A stretch of 38,041 nucleotides of DNA from ZC4RG30 sp039917615 (lineage in GTDB: Bacteria > Pseudomonadota > Gammaproteobacteria > Steroidobacterales > Steroidobacteraceae), in contig JBDSJD010000011.1 of NCBI GenBank assembly GCA_039917615.1, positions 1 to 38,041 of the forward strand, in the 5' to 3' direction. A model generated the notes under the pieces. The model was not told the DNA's origin, did no database searches, and saw nothing but the letters and a program-made list of their open reading frames with translations. The stretch's first letter is position 1. Each line of letters begins with the position of its first letter. The position numbers and the translations under genes were made by a program. This document shows positions 31,020 through 38,041 of this stretch, piece after piece.

Positions 31020-31763
31020 ATGAAACCACGCCTGGTCTGGCTTGGCCTTGCCGCATTCATGCTGGCGCTGATCATCGTGTTGCCGTCGCGCTGGGTCGCC
31101 GGTCTGCTGCCAGCGCAACTGCACTGCGCCAACTGGAGCGGTTCGGTGTGGCGCGGCCAATGCGCGATGCTCACCCTGCAGCAGCCTGGCGCAGCGCCGC
31201 TGCAGGTTGAACTGCTGCGCTGGAAATTGCAGCCAGCTGCCCTGCTGCGTCTGTCCTTGCAGGCGGCTGTCGAGATGCAAACCCCGATGGGCGCAGGCAG
31301 CGGGCAGCTGGAATTACGCCGCGGCGGCCGACTTGCGCTGCTGGATGTAACTGCTACGGCCGTGTTTGATCGACGGCTCTACGCCACGCTTCCCCCAGGA
31401 TGGACCGGCCGCCTCGATGCGCAACATCTGACGGTACGCGTAGAGGGAACCCGGCTGCTGGCGCTGTCGGGCGAACTCACCCTGCTTGATTTCAATGACG
31501 GAATGGGCAGCCAGTTTGGCAGCTATCGCCTGGTGTTTCCGCCCGCAGCTGCGCCACCATTTGCGGGTGCGTTGCAGGACACCGGTGGGCCACTTGCGGT
31601 CACGGCGTCGTTGACAATCAACGCGGATCGACGCTGGCTGCTCAACGGCACCATTGCCGCACGCCCTGCTGCAGGCCTGGCGTTACGCAAGCGCCTGGAT
31701 ATTCTGGGTGCGCCCGATGCCAACGGCCGTTACCCGCTTTCGATCGAAGGCAGTTTCAAGTGA
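31020..31763 (+). CDS. gspN: Type II secretion protein GspN
   Basis: 247 residues. One N-terminal helix (LVWLGLAAFMLALIIVLP) is followed by a periplasmic domain with CANWSGSVWRGQCA and the conserved end PLSIEGSFK. GspN is an accessory part found in only some systems. It ends the operon. Its last eight bases overlap the convergent AddA-like gene. Confidence 0.9.
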   Translation: MKPRLVWLGLAAFMLALIIVLPSRWVAGLLPAQLHCANWSGSVWRGQCAMLTLQQPGAAPLQVELLRWKLQPAALLRLSLQAAVEMQTPMGAGSGQLELRRGGRLALLDVTATAVFDRRLYATLPPGWTGRLDAQHLTVRVEGTRLLALSGELTLLDFNDGMGSQFGSYRLVFPPAAAPPFAGALQDTGGPLAVTASLTINADRRWLLNGTIAARPAAGLALRKRLDILGAPDANGRYPLSIEGSFK

Positions 31764-34700
31764 GATCGAATTCGCGAAATTCCCGTAGCCACGGAAAATA
31801 CAGGGCGGCGCGCACGGGCTCAGGTCCCAGATGTTTCGCCAGTGCCAGATACAACCGCAGCTGCGGCGCGTAGCGCTCCATCTCGCGCGCCAGGAACTCA
31901 TCCAGACCACCGCCGGCATGCACACTGGTCTTGTAGTCGATGATCCAGCGCGTGCCACTGCCATCAACGAAGCTGCGATCGATGACTACATTGCGCAACT
32001 CGCCGGCCACGATACCTGACAACCGCAGTTCACTATGCGCGTCCCGGTGGGGCTCACTGACCAGCCACTGCACGCGCGAGTCTGCCATCAGCAACCGCAA
32101 CTGGACCACGATGGCTGCCGCCGTCTGCATGGCCTGATCCGGTGCAACGCCCTGCTCGCGCAGTCGCGCGGCACAGGGCTCGAGCCGTGACTCGGACTGC
32201 TCTGCGGCAACCGGGCCGATGGCCGCCAGCCGTTCGAATTCCGCATGCATCACCGTGCCGGCAGCGCGCGCCAGCGGCCCCACCCAGCTGAATACAGGTT
32301 CAGTGGACGCAGCGGTTGCGCCGCGTGTCAGCGAAGACACCACCGGCAGCGGTCGTGCATTCGGACCCGCGAAGTCAGCCGGCACGCGCAACCAGACTGA
32401 CTCCAGGGATTGCTCGCTTCCCGGTGCATCGTCAGATGCCGGCGTCAGGCCAGCGAACTGATCATGAACCGCCGGCCATAGCAGATGCAGCAACGAGCGG
32501 CTGGAGGGAACCGCTGCGGCCTGGCTTTCACGCCATGGCGCATGGCCAGACAGGTACAGCCGCTGCCGGGCGCGCGTGACTGCGACATACAGCAGGCGCA
32601 CCCGCTCGTTCTGCTGACGCTCGGCCTGCAGCCGCGCAATATATCTGGCCAGCGGATTCGATGAGTTGGGTTCGCCAATGCTGTGCACGGCGAGCAGCAG
32701 GTCATTGTCGCCAGACTCCGCCGGCAGTTGCAGCCAGCGCAACAACGGCGGCGTGTCGGCGCGGGCCGACTTGCCAAGCCCGGGCACGAACACCACATCC
32801 CATTCCAGGCCCTTGGCGTGATGAATGGTCAGGACTTCCACCGCGTGCTCCCCGGCGACCTCACTGCGGTCGCGCAGCTGCTCGGCCAGCTGCTGCAGTT
32901 GTGCGCCAGCGATGCTGCCCTCCTGCTCCTGCAGCCGCCGCAAGGCCAGCAGGTATTGCCGCGCCGCGGAGATCTCCGCTGCATCCTGACAGGCATCCGT
33001 ACCGCCAAGCTCATGCCAAAGGGTTTCGATCGCCGTGGCAACGTCGCTATTGCCGCGCGCGTGCCATGCGCGCAGCAGTTGTGGTCCCACACGCGCGAGG
33101 CGCATCTGCCCGTCGGCGGACATTTGCGCGAGCAGCTCTACCTCGGTGAGGAACTCAACCAGCGGCTGCCTGCCCGCACCGTCGCAGAGCAGCTGCAGAT
33201 CAGCCAGCGTCAAACCACAGTACGGCGCACGCAGCACCGCGAGCCAGGCACTGCGATCGCCCGCATCCAGCAGCGCCTGGCCCAGCGCTACGAGGTCTCG
33301 CACCACGCTGCGATCAGCCAGCATCGCCAGATCAACACCCAGCGTGACGATGCCGGCCTCCCGCAGTGCGCGCAGCACCGGTGCTGCCAGCGCCCTGGTT
33401 TGCACCAGCACGGCGATTGAACAGACTGGCTGACTGTTACGCAGCACCAGGATTTCCTGGGCAATGGCAAAAGCTTCCGCATCCGGATCAGCACCCGGCT
33501 GCGGCCAGACTACAACTGCCGCAGCCGATTCGGCGCCGGCCCTGCGCGCGGCCTGCGCAGGGAGGAAGGGCACCGCCGAACTGCGCAGGTTTTCCAGTGG
33601 TGGAAAAACAGCGCGGAAGGCGTTGTTGGCCCACTCCACCAGGGGCGGCAGCGAGCGAAAATTGCGGCTCAGGTGCCGCGCCTCAAGTTGGATATCGCCA
33701 ATGCCTTGCGCACGCGTCCGCAGGAACAACCCCACTTCCGAATTGCGGAACAGGTAGATCGACTGCATCGGATCGCCAACCAGGAACAGCGAACGTTCAT
33801 CGCCTGAGTCCCAGCCACCGATCAGATCCCGCACCAGATCCAGCTGTTCGGGCGAGGTATCCTGGAACTCATCGACCAGCAGATGCTGCACGCGCAGCGT
33901 CTGGCGAATCGACTGGTCCGTCGGACCATCCATGCCGCGCAACGCCTGGCGCGCCACGGCGGAGACTTCACTGTGGTCCACCAGTCCGTGCTCGCGGAAT
34001 ACCAGCTTCAGCTGCATGGCCGCCAGTAGCATCAGCCGCGCCAGCGCCGCCAATGCGCCGCGCTCCTCGGCATCGATGGTGAGCGGCGGCAGCGCCTCGA
34101 TCGCCTGCAGCACCTGCATTGCACCGGCGCGCTCCTGCAGCTGCTGCATCCACAGCTGCCAGCGCTGCTTGAGCGGCTTGTCGTCGCGCGGAAAGCCCTG
34201 GTTGATGTTGATCTGCCGGCGCGGGTCACCATCGTGTTTCAGCACCAGCGCGGTGACCGCCTGCCATGCGGAAAGGTTCGTGGCTGTGGCCGCCAGTGAA
34301 GCATCCGGTTGCAACCAAACCGACCATGCACCATCCGCGGCGTGCCCTGCGTCACGGCGATGGCGGGCGCTGTCGCAGGCGAGCATGGCCGCTTCGGCCA
34401 CGAGGTCTGGCCTAAGGATGCGCTGCGCTTCTGCAATGGTTTCCTGCGCGATTCGCCGCAGGCTGGCAGACACGCGCTCTGCGAGCTCCTGCGGCTGGTG
34501 CTGGATCAGCACCGGTTGCCAGCGATTGCGTCCGGGCAGCAACTCCGCCAGCAACTGTTGCGCGCGGTCCCAGTCGTTGTCCAACCTGGCAAGCAACCGG
34601 TCGGTATCCTCGCGATAGTCCGCATCCGTCGTACCGAATCGCAATGCCTCACGCGCAGCTTCCATATACAGCGGACCAGCCGCATCGACCACCTTGAGGC

Positions 34701-35097
34701 TGGAATACATGCGGCCCAGCAGCGGCATGGCTCGCGCAATCTCATGCGCCAGCGAGTCGATGGTCTGAATGCGCAGTCGCGCGGGCAGTTCCGCTGCCTG
34801 CCAGCCGCGGCGACGGGCATGCGCATGCACCTGCGCCGCCAGATCCTGCCAGCGTGCGAGGTCAGCCTGCGATTCCGGCAAGCCGCCTTCAAGAGCCAGC
34901 AGCACGCGTTCGCGCATTTCGGCCGCCGCCTTGCGCGTAAAGGTGATCGCCAGCACCTGCTCCGGCTCGTCCACGCGCGCCAGGCTGCTCAGAAAACGCT
35001 GTGCGAGTACTGTCGTCTTGCCGGATCCCGCTGGCGCCTGCAGCAGGATATTGCGCCCGGTCTGCAATGCCTCGAGCCGCGCGAGTTCGTCACTCAT
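31756..35097 (-). CDS. UvrD-type helicase-nuclease, AddA-like
   Basis: 1,113 residues. The ATPase motifs run from Walker A APAGSGKTT near residue 22, through VLAITFTRKAAAEMRER, HLLVDEFQDTSPEQLDLV and LVGDPMQSIYLFRNSEV, to HHAKGLEWDVVFVPGL and LLYVAVTRARQRLYLSG. The C-terminal 120 residues hold a RecB-type nuclease (VVIDRSFVDG, WIIDYKTS, YAPQLRLYLAL). It resects double-strand ends together with the AddB-like partner encoded just upstream. The start at 35097 overlaps the AddB-like stop by eight bases. The frame open to 35181 lies inside that gene. Confidence 0.92.
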   Translation of the reverse strand: MSDELARLEALQTGRNILLQAPAGSGKTTVLAQRFLSSLARVDEPEQVLAITFTRKAAAEMRERVLLALEGGLPESQADLARWQDLAAQVHAHARRRGWQAAELPARLRIQTIDSLAHEIARAMPLLGRMYSSLKVVDAAGPLYMEAAREALRFGTTDADYREDTDRLLARLDNDWDRAQQLLAELLPGRNRWQPVLIQHQPQELAERVSASLRRIAQETIAEAQRILRPDLVAEAAMLACDSARHRRDAGHAADGAWSVWLQPDASLAATATNLSAWQAVTALVLKHDGDPRRQININQGFPRDDKPLKQRWQLWMQQLQERAGAMQVLQAIEALPPLTIDAEERGALAALARLMLLAAMQLKLVFREHGLVDHSEVSAVARQALRGMDGPTDQSIRQTLRVQHLLVDEFQDTSPEQLDLVRDLIGGWDSGDERSLFLVGDPMQSIYLFRNSEVGLFLRTRAQGIGDIQLEARHLSRNFRSLPPLVEWANNAFRAVFPPLENLRSSAVPFLPAQAARRAGAESAAAVVVWPQPGADPDAEAFAIAQEILVLRNSQPVCSIAVLVQTRALAAPVLRALREAGIVTLGVDLAMLADRSVVRDLVALGQALLDAGDRSAWLAVLRAPYCGLTLADLQLLCDGAGRQPLVEFLTEVELLAQMSADGQMRLARVGPQLLRAWHARGNSDVATAIETLWHELGGTDACQDAAEISAARQYLLALRRLQEQEGSIAGAQLQQLAEQLRDRSEVAGEHAVEVLTIHHAKGLEWDVVFVPGLGKSARADTPPLLRWLQLPAESGDNDLLLAVHSIGEPNSSNPLARYIARLQAERQQNERVRLLYVAVTRARQRLYLSGHAPWRESQAAAVPSSRSLLHLLWPAVHDQFAGLTPASDDAPGSEQSLESVWLRVPADFAGPNARPLPVVSSLTRGATAASTEPVFSWVGPLARAAGTVMHAEFERLAAIGPVAAEQSESRLEPCAARLREQGVAPDQAMQTAAAIVVQLRLLMADSRVQWLVSEPHRDAHSELRLSGIVAGELRNVVIDRSFVDGSGTRWIIDYKTSVHAGGGLDEFLAREMERYAPQLRLYLALAKHLGPEPVRAALYFPWLREFREFDLT

Positions 35098-37627
35098 CGC
35101 CGGCCTCCTCTTCGGGCAGGGCGTCACCAATGGCGCGGCGGCGACAGAATGCAGGTAGATGGCAGTATCGACAGGCCACAATCGATTCAGCCAGCCGCGC
35201 CGTGCCAGCGATGTGCTGGGTCACCAGCTGCTGCAGCTCCCGCTGCCATTGCTGTTGCATCAATGGCCAGTCTGTCACCGGCTTCACACGTCGTGGCAGT
35301 GGCTCATCAATGCCCGAAGCGCCGGCATAACCCAGCTGCGCCGGTTTCAGGCTCAGCAGCAGCGCGCCGCCAACGGCAAGGCCTGCGTCAGCCAATGCCA
35401 CAACGTAGGCAGCCAGCTGCAACGGCCGGGCCTCGCCTTCCTGCAAGCGTATGCTGCCGGCCGCACCGCTCTTGTAGTCGACCAGCAGGTGTTCACCAGC
35501 AGCGGTTTCGTCAATGCGGTCTATCCGCATGGCAAGCGATGCGCCATCAGCCTGCCACAACGTTGCCTGTTCACGCCTGCGCACGCTGAACGGCGCACGC
35601 TCACGGTCCAGCTCGAATACCCGATCGATGAGCCGCATCGCACGCAGTCGCTCGCGTTCCAGTACACCGGGCGCCAGCCACGCGACGCCTGCCGCTGCGT
35701 TGTCACGCACCGCCGCGGACCAGTGGCGCGCCACAAGCTCGGCCTGCCCAGCTGGCGTCAGCGCCAGCAGGCGCTGCTGCTCCTGCAGTTCTCCCCACAA
35801 GCCTTCCAGCAACGAATGCAGCAGCATGCCGCGCAACTTCGACGGCATCCCATCGGTGAGCGTGGCGGGCGCTTCGGCCCCAAGGCGCCACTGGGCCTGC
35901 GCGTGAAATTCACATTCCTGCTGCACGCGCAGACGCTCCACGCCACCACGCAACGGCTGTGCCAGCTCGCCCCGGGACATGGGCTGCAATGCCATGTCCC
36001 GGCTCGCAGTGGCGACGCCTGCCAGGGGTTCGCCGGCCGGGGAAGCCACGTCGATCCATGACGCAGGAAATTGCGACAGCAACGCGGAGGGACGATGCCG
36101 CACATCACCCTCCTGCCGGGCGAAGCTCAATACGAGGTTGTGCGTGCGCAGCCGCCAGCGTTGCTGCAGCCATTCGGCCGCGCGCAGTCGCTGTGCAACA
36201 CCGGCCTGCGGCCAGTCGCAACGCCGCTGTTCGTGCAGCGGCACATAAGGATCAGGACGCGGCGGCGCAGGCCAGCGGTGCTCGGTTAAACCCATGACCC
36301 AGATGCCGTCGTATTGCGCCACCGGATCCTGCATCTGCGTGGTGAATGTAATGGCGGCGTCGCCGGTTGCGCTCTGATGAATGGATTGCTGCGCCAGGCG
36401 CCGCAGAGCCTGCAGCGCGGTGCGTGCATCCTGTGGCTGCCATGCAGCATCCAGAGCAGCGTATTCATCCAGCAGCTCGCCCCAACGCGCGAGGCGCTGC
36501 GTATCGTGTGAAGCAAGCGACCCGCCTGCCGCAAACCCGGCCGCGCGCAGGCAACGGCTGAAGCACTCCGCCCAGCCCGTGGCGCTGCGGCGCGGCACTT
36601 CAGCCAGAAGTGCACGCGTTGCTTCAAGCCATGTCAGCAACGCGCTGGCAGCGGGCAATTTCCCGGACACGGCCGCCAGCGCGTCGCGCAACGCTGCAAA
36701 CCGCCAGCGTGCCAGCCCCCATCGACCGAACATGGACTGCAGCGTGCTGCATTCACCGGCACTGCCAAACTGGAAATAGGGACTGCGCAACAACCGTAGC
36801 AGCAAATCGGTGTCGATCTGCTCACCCGTCACCGCGAGCGCGACCAGCGCGTCGTCGATCAATGCCTGATGAAGAAGGGGTTCACCGCCCTCCACGGCCA
36901 GCAGTGTGTGACGCTGCTCATCCGATGCATCGGCGCTGCCGGCGAATGCGCGCCACAACAATGCGCCCTGGATCTGCGCCCCCGGATCCTGCCAGGCACT
37001 GACCACCAGCAGACGGCGAGTTCCGTCCCGCTGCAGCTGTTCGCGGCACCACTGCGCGCACGCCGCCACTTCATCATCCAGATGCGCCGCGCGCCGCAAT
37101 ACCGGCACGGCGGCGGATTCCTCTTGCGTCAAAGCCAACAACTGGTGGGCGGGCCAGTAAAGTTGCTGCAGTCGCTGTTGCAGCGCCGTGAGTTGCGGCT
37201 GCCCGACTACCAGCGGTGGCGCGCAGCCAGCCAAAAAGCTGAGTTCCTCTGGCCAGGCCAAATTCAAAGACAGCAGGCCGCGCGTGCTACAGAGATTGCG
37301 CACCTGCTGCAGTGCTGCGACCAGCAGCGTCTCTTCTTCGGTTACGGCCGTCCGGGACAGTGGCAGCAGGGACTGCGTTGCCTGCGTTGCCGCGCGCATG
37401 AGCGCAGTGGCGTGTGAGAGTAAAATATCCGGATCATCATCGCGCTCGGCCAAATGCCGTAGCGCAATTTCCCATAGTGCGCGCTCCTGGCTCTGGTTCA
37501 GCAGCTGCAGCGGTCGCTCGGAACCGCGCTGCGCCAGCGTAGCGCTGCGCCACTGCCGCGCCAGCCATGCTTCCCAGGTCAGGATCCCGGGCGTGCTCCA
37601 CACTGCAAGGCCACGCGTCTGCTGCAA
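35090..37627 (-). CDS. AddB-like nuclease with iron-sulfur cysteines
   Basis: At least 845 residues from TTG at 37627; the real start probably lies upstream. It belongs to the group annotated as probable DNA repair protein, paired with AddA-like helicases. The inactive helicase half lacks a P-loop. The nuclease is at the C-terminus: LLVDYKSGAAGSIRL and LQLAAYVVAL. An early Cys in QQECEFHAQ and a late CRYCHLPAFC supply the four cysteines of the AddB Fe-S cluster. The frame is open from 37750 down, and its first 37 or so codons (including GLDASILAGIEAGRD and RFSWARLQQTRG) look like the family N-terminus, but hold no ATG, GTG or TTG. An ACG at 37738 has GGGAG six bases upstream. Confidence 0.88.
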   Translation of the reverse strand: MQQTRGLAVWSTPGILTWEAWLARQWRSATLAQRGSERPLQLLNQSQERALWEIALRHLAERDDDPDILLSHATALMRAATQATQSLLPLSRTAVTEEETLLVAALQQVRNLCSTRGLLSLNLAWPEELSFLAGCAPPLVVGQPQLTALQQRLQQLYWPAHQLLALTQEESAAVPVLRRAAHLDDEVAACAQWCREQLQRDGTRRLLVVSAWQDPGAQIQGALLWRAFAGSADASDEQRHTLLAVEGGEPLLHQALIDDALVALAVTGEQIDTDLLLRLLRSPYFQFGSAGECSTLQSMFGRWGLARWRFAALRDALAAVSGKLPAASALLTWLEATRALLAEVPRRSATGWAECFSRCLRAAGFAAGGSLASHDTQRLARWGELLDEYAALDAAWQPQDARTALQALRRLAQQSIHQSATGDAAITFTTQMQDPVAQYDGIWVMGLTEHRWPAPPRPDPYVPLHEQRRCDWPQAGVAQRLRAAEWLQQRWRLRTHNLVLSFARQEGDVRHRPSALLSQFPASWIDVASPAGEPLAGVATASRDMALQPMSRGELAQPLRGGVERLRVQQECEFHAQAQWRLGAEAPATLTDGMPSKLRGMLLHSLLEGLWGELQEQQRLLALTPAGQAELVARHWSAAVRDNAAAGVAWLAPGVLERERLRAMRLIDRVFELDRERAPFSVRRREQATLWQADGASLAMRIDRIDETAAGEHLLVDYKSGAAGSIRLQEGEARPLQLAAYVVALADAGLAVGGALLLSLKPAQLGYAGASGIDEPLPRRVKPVTDWPLMQQQWQRELQQLVTQHIAGTARLAESIVACRYCHLPAFCRRRAIGDALPEEEAGDE

Positions 37628-37750
37628 CCTTGCCCAGGAGAAGCGCAGCGCAGTTGCGCGTTGCGCGCCGGGAACGATGATGTCGCGTCCGGCTTCGATC
37701 CCCGCAAGGATCGAAGCATCAAGCCCGGCCGCGCCCGTACGTGACTCCCG

Positions 37751-38041
37751 CTACTTGAAACGGCCCGCGGCGTCCACGACCCGCGAACCCGTCTGGGAAG
37801 CAGGTATTGCGCGGTGTCGCGCCGACCAGGAATCAAGCTGTGCCTCGATGCGTTCGAACACCAGGCTCAGGGTCGACGCGTCAGGCAGGATGGTGGTCCG
37901 GAAATGATTGCGATAGGGAACATTGAAAACGCTGCCCGGCGTCACCAGCACATGCTTTTCTTCCAGCAGTTCGAGCGCGAACTGCTGGTCGTTGAAATCC
38001 GGCAGCACATCCGCGCGCACCTCGATGAATGCGTACATCGC
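37751..38041 (-). CDS. Fold-type I aminotransferase, C-terminal part
   Basis: Only the last 96 or so codons are in the window; the 5' part runs off the right edge. ELLEEKHVLVTPGSVFN and NHFRTTILPDASTL are the C-terminal landmarks of PLP aminotransferases of the aspartate/alanine group, including the Arg that binds the substrate carboxylate in the HFR motif. The tail after residue 75 is extra. An AlaA-type glutamate-pyruvate enzyme is the best guess. Its TAG stop is in the same frame as the AddB-like gene that follows. Confidence 0.82.
   Translation of the reverse strand, partial: AMYAFIEVRADVLPDFNDQQFALELLEEKHVLVTPGSVFNVPYRNHFRTTILPDASTLSLVFERIEAQLDSWSARHRAIPASQTGSRVVDAAGRFK

Noticed and set aside
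34309..35589. Plus-strand open frame of 426 codons
   Set aside because: Antisense to the AddA/AddB-like genes with no recognisable domain.
1..38041. CRISPR array, tRNA or rRNA genes, insertion sequences
   Set aside because: Reading the gaps showed no regularly spaced repeats, cloverleaf-like sequence, rRNA stretches or transposase motifs.

Overview
The window reads as chromosome of a high-GC gammaproteobacterium. The support is the fabD-fabG-acpP-fabF-pabB-pabC-mltG-tmk-holB-pilZ block, a gspG-to-gspN type II secretion run, a rhombosortase and an AddA/AddB-like helicase-nuclease pair. The paired DUF6152 genes and the TonB-receptor remnant would fit the Steroidobacter/Nevskiales side of the class, but that placement is inference. 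No rRNA, tRNA, CRISPR array or intact insertion sequence was recognised.

Accessory part, 1-13.6 kb. An ABC ATPase gene and an ABC-2 permease with an M1-peptidase-like domain lie on the minus strand. The permease ends before the zinc site and runs into a new gene with a strong Shine-Dalgarno. A decayed TonB-receptor fragment follows. Then come a secreted protein and a DUF6152 protein in one transcript, an RHH-Doc toxin-antitoxin operon with a third acidic gene, and (minus strand) one secreted protein that fuses the two preceding domain types. After a PRC-barrel gene there is a minus-strand operon of a GbsR/MarR regulator, a DUF4166 protein, a DCC protein and a saccharopine-dehydrogenase-like oxidoreductase. 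The regulator appears to have a leaderless promoter with a perfect palindrome over its start codon. Small genes follow on the plus strand (DUF3562, a CWC cysteine-rich protein that seems to start at CTG, and an unknown 124-aa protein), then a TIR-like gene divergent from an endonuclease/exonuclease/phosphatase gene.

Housekeeping part, 13.6-26.2 kb. A FadJ-type beta-oxidation enzyme and a double cyclic-nucleotide-binding/rhodanese protein on the plus strand converge, at a GC-rich hairpin, on the long minus-strand block for fatty-acid synthesis, folate synthesis, MltG, Tmk, HolB and PilZ. At the head of this block, where other gammaproteobacteria often carry fabH, sits the rhombosortase gene rrtA.

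Secretion and repair part, 26.2-38 kb. gspG, H, I, J, K, L, M and N form a tightly overlapping plus-strand operon divergent from rrtA. This is a natural pairing, because GlyGly-CTERM proteins cut by rhombosortase are type II secretion cargo. gspC, D, E and F are not in the window. The operon meets tail to tail, with an 8-base overlap, a minus-strand AddA/AddB-like pair. That pair follows an aminotransferase gene that runs off the right edge. The AddB-like frame has family-like sequence upstream of any ordinary start codon.

The most original points are the DUF6152 pair and its fused paralogue, with a His-His predicted at the mature N-terminus of both DUF6152 proteins; the three-gene Doc module; the leaderless autoregulated GbsR promoter; and the apparent CTG and ACG starts.
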